The notes below the pieces were generated by a model. That model worked only from the letters and a program-made list of their open reading frames with translations, had not been told where the DNA came from and did no database searches. Below, in pieces: positions 45,561 through 56,121 of a stretch of 64,000 nt of DNA. The position numbers and the translations under genes are program-made. Positions within the stretch are counted from its first letter, which is position 1. Each line of letters opens with the position of its first letter. This DNA is from Chlorobiota bacterium (GTDB taxonomy: Bacteria; Bacteroidota; Ignavibacteria; OLB7). The stretch spans positions 124,001 through 188,000 of the forward strand of contig CP065014.1 in the NCBI GenBank assembly GCA_016700335.1, given 5' to 3'.

Positions 45561-46619
45561 TTGACAAAATATTTATACACACCTGGACCCACTCCGTTAC
45601 CAATGCAAGCCTTATTGGCATTGAATGAACAGCCAGTGTATCATAGATCAAATGAATTTAAGCAATTGTTTGAAGTGGTAAATAAAGGATTAAAATACGT
45701 TTTCCAAACTGAAGAAGAAGTATATACATTAGCAACAAGTGGAACCGGAATAATGGAAACTGCACTAGTGAACACATTAAGTGAAGGAGATGAAATAATA
45801 GTTTGTGGTGGAGGAAAATTTTCAGAACGTTGGTTTGATTTAGCAATTTGTTTCAATATAAAACCACATTTGATAAATGTACTTTGGGGTGAAAGTGTAA
45901 GCATTGAAGGGATTTTATTTGCTTTGAGTAATAACCCAAACACAAAAGCAATTTGTTTAACTCATTCTGAAACTTCAACTGGTGCATTAAATGATATTGA
46001 AGAAATTATTCTTTCATTAAGGAAAATTTTCAATGGATTGATTATTATTGATGCAATAACTTCAATTGGAGTACATCAATTTTATTTTGATAAATGGGGT
46101 GTTGATGTTGCAATTTGTTCATCACAAAAAGGGTTAATGTCACCTGCAGGTTTATCATTTATATGTCTAAGCAAAAGAGCTAAAAGTTTTCAAATCCAAT
46201 CAAATATATCTAAATATTATTTAGATTTAAAAAAATATGAGGAGTCTTTAAAGATTAATTTAAGCCCTTTTACTCCAGCAGTAAATTTAATCTATGCTTT
46301 AAATCAAAGTCTAAAATTAATTATTGATGAAAGTCTTGAAAAAGTTTGGATAAGACATAAAATTACAGCTGATTTGTTCAAAAGTGAAATGAAGAAAATT
46401 GGATTTGAAATGTTCCCAAATAATTCTTCCAATGGAGTATTAACATATTTTCTACCATTTGATAATTTTATTGAAAAATTGAAAATAGAGACTGGAATTG
46501 TAGTTTCTGGGGGACAAGATAAATTAAAAGGAAAAGTATTCAGAGTTGGGAATATGGGGCTAACATCATTGTTGGATATAGACAATATTGTTTCATCGAT
46601 TAAAAAAATATTGAAGTAA
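45561..46619 (+). CDS. Class V aminotransferase (alanine-glyoxylate/serine-pyruvate type)
   Basis: PLP-dependent enzyme of 352 residues. Family marks: YTPGPTPLP at the N-terminus, ATSGTGIMETAL for phosphate binding, LTHSETSTGALND, IIDAITSIG with the Asp that contacts the pyridine, and the Schiff-base Lys190 in SSQKGLMSPAG. Substrate could be serine, alanine, or phosphonate-type amino acids; the C-terminal substrate-specificity region does not settle this. The start is TTG (MTKYLYTPGP), required to keep the N-terminal motif. Confidence 0.87.
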   Translation: MTKYLYTPGPTPLPMQALLALNEQPVYHRSNEFKQLFEVVNKGLKYVFQTEEEVYTLATSGTGIMETALVNTLSEGDEIIVCGGGKFSERWFDLAICFNIKPHLINVLWGESVSIEGILFALSNNPNTKAICLTHSETSTGALNDIEEIILSLRKIFNGLIIIDAITSIGVHQFYFDKWGVDVAICSSQKGLMSPAGLSFICLSKRAKSFQIQSNISKYYLDLKKYEESLKINLSPFTPAVNLIYALNQSLKLIIDESLEKVWIRHKITADLFKSEMKKIGFEMFPNNSSNGVLTYFLPFDNFIEKLKIETGIVVSGGQDKLKGKVFRVGNMGLTSLLDIDNIVSSIKKILK

Positions 46620-46666
46620 TATCTATAAATAATACTTTTAAAACGTGAAATTATATTTAAATAAAT

Positions 46667-48049
46667 ATGTTAAGGATGATTTGGAAAAATAAAATAAATT
46701 CAGGTTCAATTTTAACATTGTCGATATTATCGTTACTTGTTTGTTCTTGTATCAAAATACAAAGTAATAAAACTGGTGAAAGATCAGATTCAGATTCAAC
46801 ACAAATTGATAATGAAGTTTTAGTAAGAGGAATTAGAATTTATGGAATTGGAGAAACATCATCTCCACCAATTATTTTTTTTAACGAACAGCCACTAAAT
46901 ATAAATCAAGATGTTTATGGGAATGGGAAAGCATTGACAATTTCATGTGATATAGTTGCACATAATACACCGAACTTAACTTTACAGATAATTCATTGTG
47001 ATAGAAACTGGAGATCAACAAAAAATGTTTTTATTCAAGATCCTGTAAATATGAGATCAAATGATTTTTTAATTCATAGAGCACCAATTGGAGTAAGGCA
47101 ATACGATTACACAGCTGAAATATCTTTCCCATCAAAATCTAGTTTATTAAAAATTGAACATTCAGGTAATTACATAGCTCAAGTATTAGATTATTACAAC
47201 AGTAACAAAGTGTTAGCAGAGGCTAAATTCTTTGTTGTTGAAGATAATGCGAAAATTAGTTTTATTGCTCAATCGGGATTTTACGAAAGTGCTCAAACTG
47301 ATGTACCTCAACATGGTTTCAGAGTTACATCAGAGATTTTACCAGATTATACCATATTTGGATACAATATAAAAGCATTGGTACTTTATGAAAGTGGAAA
47401 ATGGAATTTCCCTATTGTGGCAGAAGAATCTACAAATGAGTTTAAGAAAGGATATATCTTTGCTAGGTGGTTCCAGAGTTTTTCAAGTAGAGTAAATGCA
47501 GATTTTATGAACATTCCAGCTGGGAATGAACATAGGTTATTAGATTTAACAGATATAAGTTCATTCCCATTTATTGGTACCCAATCATTAACAACTCCTT
47601 TAAGCGATCTACCTAGAAATGGAGGGGCTGTAGCAGATAATAATGGTGTACTTTTAATACCGCTAATTCCAAGTAATGAAGAAGACTACATCCCTTTTGA
47701 ATTTAGATTAGATTTAAAAGGAGGGAGTGTTCTTCAAGATATATGTGTTGTTGGTACTTTTAATGACTGGACTCCATCTGATAAATGGAGATTATTTTAT
47801 GATCCAAAAACTGGATATTATAGAACTAGGGGGTTGATTAGAAGAGCAAAACATGAGTATGAATATCTTGCTGGAAAATGGAATTATGATTTAAATGTAC
47901 TGACTGAATATGAACCAACTTTACTTGAAGGGAATTCCAAAACTTCAACGAAACTATTTTATGGGTTTGTTTATTATCAGGATATTGCTTTAGGTAGCTA
48001 TGATAGAATTATTGGTTTTAGTTCAGTATATACAGGAAGTTATAAATAG
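46667..48049 (+). CDS. T9SS plug-like lipoprotein (DUF5103 type)
   Basis: A 460-residue exported protein with a lipobox-like LLVCSC (Cys28). The N-terminal half (about 50-200) has the pattern of DUF5103, named T9SS plug domain: LTISCDIVAHNTPNLTLQIIHCDRNW, YDYTAEISFPS and SGNYIAQVLDYYN. The C-terminal part contains VVGTFNDWTPSDKW and a TGYYRTRGLIRRAKHEYEY segment, similar to an AMPK/isoamylase-type carbohydrate module. In T9SS the plug seals the Sov/SprA channel when no cargo is moving. The genome has many cargo proteins, several in this window. The assignment rests on pattern recognition. Confidence 0.7.
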   Translation: MLRMIWKNKINSGSILTLSILSLLVCSCIKIQSNKTGERSDSDSTQIDNEVLVRGIRIYGIGETSSPPIIFFNEQPLNINQDVYGNGKALTISCDIVAHNTPNLTLQIIHCDRNWRSTKNVFIQDPVNMRSNDFLIHRAPIGVRQYDYTAEISFPSKSSLLKIEHSGNYIAQVLDYYNSNKVLAEAKFFVVEDNAKISFIAQSGFYESAQTDVPQHGFRVTSEILPDYTIFGYNIKALVLYESGKWNFPIVAEESTNEFKKGYIFARWFQSFSSRVNADFMNIPAGNEHRLLDLTDISSFPFIGTQSLTTPLSDLPRNGGAVADNNGVLLIPLIPSNEEDYIPFEFRLDLKGGSVLQDICVVGTFNDWTPSDKWRLFYDPKTGYYRTRGLIRRAKHEYEYLAGKWNYDLNVLTEYEPTLLEGNSKTSTKLFYGFVYYQDIALGSYDRIIGFSSVYTGSYK

Positions 48050-48264
48050 TAATTTGTAAAATGGTTAATCTGTTAAAAAATTTAATTCTCTAATTGTATA
48101 TCTTTTATTCTAGAGTTTTAATGATATAATATTTTAATTAGTTTTATTTCAAAATCTATTAAAACTGAATTGTAAATATCTAATAAAAATAATTTTATTC
48201 GATAAAATATTCAACTTGTATTTTTTAAAAAATTTAATACTATTTATCAAATAATAATTTAGAA

Positions 48265-48867
48265 ATGCTATATACATCAGAATCATTAGAGGCAGTTATA
48301 GGTCATTTGAGCAGCCTCCCAACTATTGGAAGAAAAACTGCACAGAGGCTTGCACTTTACTTAATGAAACAACCTCGCGAAAATATTGCAGCTTTATCTC
48401 AAGCTCTTCTTGATATGAAAGATAAAACAAAATATTGTTCAATTTGTTGCAATATTACAGAGGTTGACCCATGCCCAGTTTGTACTTCTGAGAAAAGAGA
48501 TAAAAAAATAATTTGTGTTGTTGCTGAACCAAGTGATGTAATCTCTATTGAAAAAACTAATGATTTCCATGGGCTTTATCACGTGCTTGGCGGTACTATC
48601 GATGCTTTGGGTGGGGTAGGACCAGAAGACATAAATGTAAAAGAACTAATTTCAAGATTAGTTGATGAAACTATAAAAGAAATAATTATTGCACTAAATC
48701 CGAATATTGAAGGGGATATGACTACTCTATATTTGTCAAAATTGATAAGACCTCTAGGAATTAAAGTTACTAGAATAGCACGTGGAATTCCACTTGGAAG
48801 TTCACTCGAATTTGTAGATGAAGCAACAATGTCAAGAGCAATAGAAGAAAGAGTAATTGTACAATAG
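48265..48867 (+). CDS. recR: Recombination mediator RecR
   Basis: RecFOR-pathway protein that loads RecA at gaps. The 200 residues show LPTIGRKTAQRLALYL (helix-hairpin-helix), the C4 zinc finger CSICCNITEVDPCPVC (near 58-73), VVAEPSDVISIEKT and the Toprim segment YHVLGGTIDALGGVGP, with TRIARGIPLGSSLEFVDE near the end. Intact. It converges on the decayed IgGFc gene with a 29-base gap. Confidence 0.96.
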   Translation: MLYTSESLEAVIGHLSSLPTIGRKTAQRLALYLMKQPRENIAALSQALLDMKDKTKYCSICCNITEVDPCPVCTSEKRDKKIICVVAEPSDVISIEKTNDFHGLYHVLGGTIDALGGVGPEDINVKELISRLVDETIKEIIIALNPNIEGDMTTLYLSKLIRPLGIKVTRIARGIPLGSSLEFVDEATMSRAIEERVIVQ

Positions 48868-48896
48868 AAAGAAAAAACCAAACCAAAAAGTATAAA

Positions 48897-49421
48897 TTAT
48901 TTAACAACAGAAAGAATTAAAGTTTTATAAAATGAACCACTATTAAGAGAGTAATAATAGTAACCACTTGGTAAATTAGATACATCAATTTCAAGTTCGT
49001 ATTTACCAGCCTCTAAGAACTGATTGATAAATTTATTAATAAGTTTACCATTAAAATCAAAGAAAGAAAAAGAAGTAAATCCACTAAGCCCTAAGCTATA
49101 TTGAATTTTAGTAATAGGATTAAAAGGATTAGGGACATTTTGATTTAAATAATAGTTAGAATTAGTTAGTTGAATTAATCTATTTTTCAAACCACAAATA
49201 GGTTCAACATAAATAGAAGCAGAAGAGCCAACAAGATTAGCGCAAGGTAAGTTAGTAGAAACAAAAGAGACAGCAACAGAAGGCTTATCATTACCCGATA
49301 GCTTAACCCCGAAGTTCAAAGAAAACAGAGGAGCATTAGGTTTAAAGATAGCGTTAGAAAGATCAAACACAATTTTACCAGGAACACTTTTAGAATAATT
49401 TAGATTGATATTGCCGGACAA
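48897..49421 (-). pseudogene. Fragment 4: C-terminal T9SS sorting domain
   Basis: 174 residues from an internal TTG; the frame itself is open from the T7 run near 49598. The final part (NQNVPNPFNPITKIQYSLG to NLPSGYYYYSLNSG) is a type A sorting domain. As a separate gene it would have no signal peptide, so it is the tail of the broken gene. Confidence 0.7.
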
Positions 49422-49587
49422 AGAAGAGAAATTTAAAGAATCAAATAGAAGCTCATTAACGTTGTAATCAACAACAGCTTGAAAGTAATTAACATTAAGA
49501 AGATTAAAACTATTAGCAGGGTAAACATTAAATTGCAGATCAGAGCCAATAAAGCAGAGCTTACTATTAAGAGGAGATAAAGAAGCT

Positions 49588-50331
49588 TTAGAAAAAAACA
49601 GATTCAGAAACAGAACTAAGATTTAGAATAACAAAAAGAGGAGAAATAGAAAATGGATCATTATGAAACAAAGCAATAGAGATTGATTTATTATCTTGAA
49701 CAGAAGGAGAATATCTAAACAACAGATCAAAACTTTGCTTAGGAGAAAGAGTAAGAGGAAGAGAAGAGATTAACTTAACAGAAGAATCAATAAAAGAACA
49801 ATTATTGAAAGTAACAAAATGAGATCCAAGATTAGAGATATTAACTTTAACAATAGAATCATGCCCAACACAGACGTTCAGCGCATCAGCCCCCAAAGCG
49901 TGAACAGAGCCATTGTTGATACCGACGCCAACCCAATGGGAAGTGGTGTCAACATTATCTAAAGTAATGGCTTTAACGTTAGCGAATCTAAGCCCAGTAT
50001 CTAACGCAGAGAAGAAAGCATCAAAATTAATAGAATCTTTCACTCCATTTTTAAGAACAATAGGAGGAACAAGTTTAATGAATTTAAAATTAGAATCAAT
50101 AGAGAAATCATTACCAGACAAATTATTAAAACTAAAAGCAACAATAGAAACAGAGTCAATAAAGCTAGAATCACTGATAGAGAAAACAATACTTCTATTA
50201 TTGGGTCCAAGACCAACAGCTAAGGAATCGAAGTTATAATCTTGAGTAAAAAGCAGAGGAATAGTTCCATCCCCAGATAGGGAAGATTTAACATCATTGC
50301 CTCCTTTAATAACATTATACTCAATAATCAT
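49588..50331 (-). pseudogene. Fragment 3: anchor-D-like beta-domains
   Basis: 247 residues in the same frame as the preceding fragment, from which only a TAG codon separates it (the 60 codons between TAG and this Met are open and continue the domain: HNIGNSVALVNG). Repeats of the pattern FDSLAVGLGPNN, SISPLFVILNLSS. It ends at a stop created by the T7 run. Confidence 0.7.
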
Positions 50332-50508
50332 TTTACGAGATTTAATAGCAGAAGGATTAAACTGAACGTTAATCAGAACGCTATCATTAGGCGGAATAGA
50401 TAAGTTATTAAGAAGAGATAAATTAAGAGGATTAATTCTAAAATCATTAGAATCAAAGGAGTAATTTATAACACCATTAACAAGCGCTACAGAATTACCG
50501 ATGTTATG

Positions 50509-52497
50509 CTAAAGCACAGAACCATCCTGCCACCCAGACTTAACTCTAATTCTCCCCCAATCAAAATCAGAAGCAAAGAGTTGAGAATAAACAGCCTTAC
50601 CTTTTATTATAGCAATACTATCATTTAAAGGATTAGAGTAAGCATTATGAGAGAAGAAAATAGTGTCAATAAAGGAACCAGGCACAGAGGGGTTAAAGGA
50701 GACATTAACAGTATTATGATCCAAGAAATTAAGAACAAATGGTAAAGAAGGTAACCCATTAGTAAAAGAGAAAGCAGGAGTGCGAATACCTGAAGCATTA
50801 AACACAGATAACTTAGCCTCAAAGTCAAGAGAAGCATTGTTGATAGAGAAAGAATCAAGAGAAGTTGAGTTAACAACAATGGTACCGAAGTCTATATCAG
50901 AGACTTTGATTAAGATAGCAACAACTTTAGCTTTAAGTGGAAGGAGAACTTTTTTACAAGGGAAATCAACTCCAAAAGGAGAGATTTGTTCACAGACAAG
51001 AGTATCAAAGAAAGTCCCCCGAGCAGAGGAAGCAAACTTGAGAAAACAAGTAAGAGATTGAGAAGAATCAATAGTAAAGGGAGAAGTAGGTTTAATAATA
51101 GAGAAACCATTATTAGCATTTAACAGATATAGAGGTTTAAGATTAAGTTTATGAACAGAAGAGTTAGAAAAGATAACTGAAGAATCAATAGATTTAGGTA
51201 AATAGAGGAGTCCAAAATCTAAAGAATTAAGATTAAATTTAAAAGAGAAAGTAAAATAAAAGATAGTATCACAAACAGAGTTACCGGACATATCGGAAAC
51301 AATAATAATTCCACGAGCATCTTTAGATTTATCAATAACATTTAGCTTAAAGTGAGCAATAGAATCAAGACCAGGAATAAAAGGATCAACAATAAGTTCA
51401 TAATTAAAAGAGGAATCAGGATCAAGGAAGATGATAGATAAGTTACTACGATAAAGGGAATCAAAAGGCAGATCTTGAGCGAGAGCATCAACATTACTAA
51501 GGCAGTCTTGAATATGCATAACCTTAGGCTTGAAAGAATCAAGGAGATGAATAAACTTAGTCCCAGCATTTAAAGGAACGCTGTAAGCATCTGTTTCGTT
51601 ATACCCATAAAGATAACCGGCAAACAAAGATTTAGATCTAAGAGCATATTCGCCATCAGGAATAGAAATAGTTTTGCCAACATAAGTAACGCCATTAACT
51701 TTATAGGAGAAAGTAGAGAAACTATTGCCAAAAACAGAAAAGAGATTATTCCATTTATCAGTAAATTTAAAATAGATTTCTAAATCAAACAAACCTAAAG
51801 AATCAGAAATTATATTAAGATAATGTTTAAATGTAACAATTGAAGTAGATAAAGTAGTAAAATGAGTTTCATTTATAAATTGTTCAGTAGGGGTTAATGT
51901 CAACATAGAAGGATCTGAGTTTAATACTCTATCCCAAAAAGAACCATTTGAATACTGAACAACAGAAATAGGCTTATCAGTACTAAACACTAAAGGAACA
52001 ACAGGAGGTTGTTGAAATTCAAACCAAGAGTTATTACAATCACTAGAAGTAGTAATTAAGTTTTTATAAAGTGAACCATTAATATAAACATTAGTATTAA
52101 TATCAGAAGCAAAAACTCTATAAGTATCCCCCTCTTTACGAGTAGCAAAGGGGAAAGCAAGATAGGAAAACCCCCAAGTATCAGTTGGTCTAAGCATCTC
52201 CTCTAAATGATTGCAAGCATAAGATGTTGTAGGAACATAAGCACATACATGTCCAGCAGTAATAGCGATAGGTTTGTTAGAAATAACATTAGTGCCAGTT
52301 AAATCTTGATAAATGGAATCAGTCATCATTAAGAAAACTTCATTTTTATTCATTCTAATTTTAAAAGTACCATCAGCACCTCTATGGCTTTTAGAATTCA
52401 TATTTAAGGGTAGTGTAATAAAAACATCTGAACTATCAAGGGGATGATATTGAAAATTGACCATTAGTTTTGAAAATAGGATTTGATGCGTTCTCAA
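50509..52497 (-). pseudogene. Fragment 2: IgGFc-binding domain and anchor-D repeats
   Basis: 662 residues. The first 270 complete the IgGFc-binding domain (DLTGTNVISNKPIAITAGH, CNHLEEMLRPTDTWG, GDTYRVFASD). The rest has immunoglobulin-like repeats with FDFGTIVVNS-type starts (SDIDFGTIVVNS, FDWGRIRVKSG). It ends with SVL then TAG. Confidence 0.75.
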
Positions 52498-52936
52498 AAG
52501 ACTGAATTTTGTAATGAGTACCTAAAGAATTAACAGGATAATTAGTCATACCAACAGATGTAAAATAATGACCACTCAAAGCATAAACAGTTATCAAATT
52601 ATCTGAGATTATTTGTAAAGATTTATTAATATATAACTTGTCTTCTGGTATTTTTGGGTTGTTAATTGAAGGATAAGGAATAACTTGAGCAAAATCAGTA
52701 GGGATGTCAATAGTCAAAAAATCAAAAGGAATAGTATATTTTTCGATAACAAGATAATTACCACTAAAAATTTCAATTTTAGATTTAAATTTAGAGTAAA
52801 CATATACCTTCGTATTTAAAGTTCCTGTCCCTTTAATTCCATTTTCAGAATTAATAGGAAATGTAAAAACAAAATCTTTGCTTTCAAAGGATTGGGAGAA
52901 GAGACTACATTGACAAAAAGAAAAATTATAATTCAA
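52436..52936 (-). pseudogene. Fragment 1: start of the IgGFc-binding domain
   Basis: 166 residues from a TTG. SLQIISDNLITVYALSGHYF and PVNSLGTHYKIQSF match the first half of the IgGFc-binding domain. Upstream, the same frame encodes a signal peptide (KHYAVFVVIILVLNYNFSF) starting at ATA. It overlaps fragment 2 by 62 bases because of the +1 shift. Confidence 0.7.
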
Positions 52937-53021
52937 GACAAGAATTATAACAACAAAAACAGCATAGTGTTTTATAAATTAGATGAAATAAAATGTGATT
53001 ATTTTATTTAATCTATTTTAT

Positions 53022-55979
53022 TTATTTAGATAATAAAATAGATCCTCGACAAATATCTTTTTTATATTTAACTAAATAATAATAAATACCGTTTGAAAGA
53101 TTTTCGCTTGATAATGTAATGAAGTTGTATCCTTTAATCCCATTAATTAAGGGCTTTGATAACACTTCACGCCCTAGATTATCATATAAATAAAAACTAG
53201 TTTTAGATTCATTTTGTAAAAAATAAGTAATCATAGTTGTGTTCTTGAAAGGATTTGGTGATACAGTAGTTATAAATTTTTCATCAGTTAAATTACTATT
53301 TATATTTGCAGTTTTACCAAACTCTATATCATCAATATACCATCCATCTAACTCATTCAAAGCTGACGTTTTGAGTCTGAATCTTACAATTGCATAAGAT
53401 TTTCCTGGAGGAAGTGTAGGTGGAATTTTTAGAGTGAAAAATTCTCTTTTCCAATCACTATTATTTGCAGATGAATCTTTCCATTCTTGATAAGAATTCA
53501 AATTGTAACTTGCAATTTTGTTAAAAGTTTTCCCTTTGTCTAAACTCATTTCAACGATTGCAGAATCACCTTTATCTACAATACTAATATGTGAAAACTG
53601 AAGTTCAATTCCTACGTCTGTAATTTCCACTGGATATACTTGCATAGCATTGTTTGTATTTGGAGAGTATTTTCCTGTTGGTGAATCAGTAAATGAATTT
53701 GGTGCACTAAGTGAAATAGATTGAGTTGTTCCCCAACCTTTAGGAATTAAAAACTTAGGAGTAATCAAATCGAAATTTTCTTTATAAGGTGAACCATCAC
53801 CAACATAAACTAAAATAGTATCAGAAGATTTACTTTCGTTATCTGATAAATCTGTTAGAACTGCATTGTATTTATAATAACCTCTTTTAGGAGAATCTTT
53901 TAGTATTAATATCTTTCCAGTATCATTTATAGAAATAGGCTCTGTTAACAATAAAATTCCATCTCTAAATATTTTATAATTTTTAGGATTGTTAAAGGCT
54001 GTAGCCGAGTCAGCTCTGTATTTTGGAATAAATAATGGGAGCTCAATTTCAGGTTGATAACCAATAACATCAGAAAATTTTGGTGGAGAAGGGATTAATA
54101 CATTTCTAGGATTAAATATAGCTGTTCTTTCTTGACTAGTATCAATTGAAGTTACTACTTTCATTGAATACTTGTACTCTTTATTAACATCACTAACTGA
54201 ATCAATATATTTGATAGTACCAGCGGGTAAGGTGATTAAAGGTTTTCCATCTTTCTCAATTAAAAGTGAATAATCAACAACAGGTTTTTTAAACATTGTC
54301 TCCATTGAAGGATTCTCCCAAATTAAAGTTGCTTGATTTACATTTATTATTGAACCAGTAACTTTAAATTTAGAAACTGGTTGCGGTTTGTATAAAGAAA
54401 CAACTGCAGTATAAACATCATTTTCAAGTGATCCAGTTTTAGCTTTTCTTGTATCTAAAAAAGAAGGATAAATTTTTCCATTATAAAATGAATTCCCACT
54501 ATAATCCCCAGCAAAGATATTATCAACAAAAGGATTTTTTCTGTAATCACTTGCAAAGTCACTCATCTTTCTATCAATCCATGAATCACCTCCATCACTA
54601 CTGTAAGAGACGTATTGTTCAACAGTTATGTTCTCTGGATCATCACGACTATCTGAATAGGTTATAGCAATATCCCCAGTTGTTACATCAACGTTCATCC
54701 AGGGCCACCATTTATCATTTGTTGAATCAGAGTGAACTAATTTTGGGATGCTCCAAGTGTTGCCACCATCACTTGAACTAGTAAATCTAATTTTTGGTGA
54801 AGTACCAGAAGCATAAGCTAAATAAATAGTACCTTTTTTATTTGAATTTGAATTATCAACACATAATGTTGGGTAAGTTTCAGCTCGAAAAGTATTTTTT
54901 AAAACATGATAAACTGAACTATCCTTTACTTTACGAGGAGTACCAAGAGTTGAATAATTTTTTATAATATAAGTTGGAGTTGAAAAAGTTAACCCACCAT
55001 CTAGCGATTTAGAAAATCCTATTGACCTGGAAGGACCATCATTCCAGCATACATAAACTTCACCTAAAGGTCCTGTTGAAGAAATTGGGAAGCTTTGTCC
55101 AAATGTTGTATCAGTTGATATACCAGTTTTTCTTGGGCTTACATTTACAGGAGTTGACCAATTCATCCCGCCATCTTTACTATACGTAAAAACAATTTGA
55201 GTGGCACTATCACGATCTGTTACACGCTTCCAAGGAGTGTACATTCTACCATAATAATTCGATGATTTGCTATTATCAATTTGTATGTAATATTTGTCTT
55301 CAAAAGCTGAATCTTTACTCATGGTTCCTTTATGTTCAATAACTTTAATGTGGTTAATCCAAGACTTCCCACCATCTGATGATTTGCTTAAATAAACACC
55401 GCTTTCACCAGTATAAACACCACTCGGAAAGGCACCATACATTACTATGCAATTCCCTTTATCATCAAACCCAACAGACGGATCATTACCAATTTTCCAT
55501 GATTTAAAAGAAGTATCTTTTTTTTGTATTCCATTTTTAATTGTATCCTTAACATACATATATTTAATGTCTGTAAACACCGTATCTCTCCAAGATTTGC
55601 CACCATCATTCGAAATATAAAAAACGCATCCTCGGTAATCTACAGCCGATGAAATAATGTTGTTAGGGTCAGTTGGATTGATAGCAATGGAAGATTCATT
55701 TTGTGCTCTTGTAGTTGCTGGAGGTTCAACAACCATATTCTTGTTTAGAAAATAGAAATTCTCAGTTGCATTTGCTCCTAAAATATATTTAAACCAGTCT
55801 TCTTTTTCAGTATCTTTTTGAATGGATTCATTATCCAAATCTGGATCTATACTTGGTCTGGAACGCTCATAGTTATTAGCCTCCTGCGTAAATAAAGTTG
55901 GGATTATAAAACAAAAAAAGATAAAGAATGTAGAAATAAATTTCATAATTACAACAAAAAATTTTTTGAAGTGTTTCAA
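53022..55979 (-). CDS. Large T9SS-secreted sialidase-like (Asp-box) protein
   Basis: A 985-residue exported protein. Signal peptide first; the ATG at 55946 (MKFISTFFIFF) gives an equally good shorter signal. Residues about 90-500 form a sialidase-like propeller with Asp-boxes: SNDGGKSWRD, SSDGGKSWIN, SKDGGMNWST, SLDGGLTFST, SSDGGNTWSI, SSDGGDSWID. A fibronectin-like segment (about 540-640), a further beta-domain, and a MAM/immune-inhibitor-like jelly roll (about 745-900; LDGWYIDDIEFG) follow. The end (VSPNPFKNTTMITYFL to LSNGIYYYLVKY) is a type A T9SS sorting domain. Catalytic residues of true sialidases are not evident, so binding rather than hydrolysis is possible. Confidence 0.82.
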   Translation of the reverse strand: MKHFKKFFVVIMKFISTFFIFFCFIIPTLFTQEANNYERSRPSIDPDLDNESIQKDTEKEDWFKYILGANATENFYFLNKNMVVEPPATTRAQNESSIAINPTDPNNIISSAVDYRGCVFYISNDGGKSWRDTVFTDIKYMYVKDTIKNGIQKKDTSFKSWKIGNDPSVGFDDKGNCIVMYGAFPSGVYTGESGVYLSKSSDGGKSWINHIKVIEHKGTMSKDSAFEDKYYIQIDNSKSSNYYGRMYTPWKRVTDRDSATQIVFTYSKDGGMNWSTPVNVSPRKTGISTDTTFGQSFPISSTGPLGEVYVCWNDGPSRSIGFSKSLDGGLTFSTPTYIIKNYSTLGTPRKVKDSSVYHVLKNTFRAETYPTLCVDNSNSNKKGTIYLAYASGTSPKIRFTSSSDGGNTWSIPKLVHSDSTNDKWWPWMNVDVTTGDIAITYSDSRDDPENITVEQYVSYSSDGGDSWIDRKMSDFASDYRKNPFVDNIFAGDYSGNSFYNGKIYPSFLDTRKAKTGSLENDVYTAVVSLYKPQPVSKFKVTGSIINVNQATLIWENPSMETMFKKPVVDYSLLIEKDGKPLITLPAGTIKYIDSVSDVNKEYKYSMKVVTSIDTSQERTAIFNPRNVLIPSPPKFSDVIGYQPEIELPLFIPKYRADSATAFNNPKNYKIFRDGILLLTEPISINDTGKILILKDSPKRGYYKYNAVLTDLSDNESKSSDTILVYVGDGSPYKENFDLITPKFLIPKGWGTTQSISLSAPNSFTDSPTGKYSPNTNNAMQVYPVEITDVGIELQFSHISIVDKGDSAIVEMSLDKGKTFNKIASYNLNSYQEWKDSSANNSDWKREFFTLKIPPTLPPGKSYAIVRFRLKTSALNELDGWYIDDIEFGKTANINSNLTDEKFITTVSPNPFKNTTMITYFLQNESKTSFYLYDNLGREVLSKPLINGIKGYNFITLSSENLSNGIYYYLVKYKKDICRGSILLSK

Positions 55980-56121
55980 ATATAATTAATTACGAAAATA
56001 AAACTTTAGTTATGAAAAAATGTAGTTAATTAATGAGATCTTAACATCCAATAAAAAATCGATAATAATTTAAGATTGTTAAAATTAATAATTTTATAAA
56101 AAACAATTTTAAAATTGAATA
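55980..56121. other. Unique AT-rich spacer before the module array
   Basis: Divergent spacer between the Asp-box gene and the first repeated leader; no structure identified. Confidence 0.4.

Larger units (their letters stand above)
48897..52936 (-). pseudogene. Decayed T9SS-secreted IgGFc-binding / choice-of-anchor D protein gene
   Basis: Four open pieces on the minus strand read as one protein of about 1340 residues. Order: signal peptide, IgGFc-binding-type N-terminal domain, several repeated ASH/choice-of-anchor D-like beta-domains, and a T9SS type A sorting domain. Breaks found: (1) the frame continues 5' of 52936 to a signal peptide at about 52969 that lacks a standard start (ATA); (2) one extra C in CCCC near 52437-52443 shifts the frame; (3) an in-frame TAG at 50509-50511; (4) a run of seven T (coding strand, near 49592-49598) where six restore the frame. 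Several independent lesions argue for a true pseudogene; the two homopolymer changes alone could be sequencing errors. Confidence 0.75.

Noticed and set aside
50625..51569. Leu/Ser-rich alternative frames overlapping the decayed IgGFc gene
   Set aside because: They are off-frame readings of a pyrimidine-rich strand and contain no domain.
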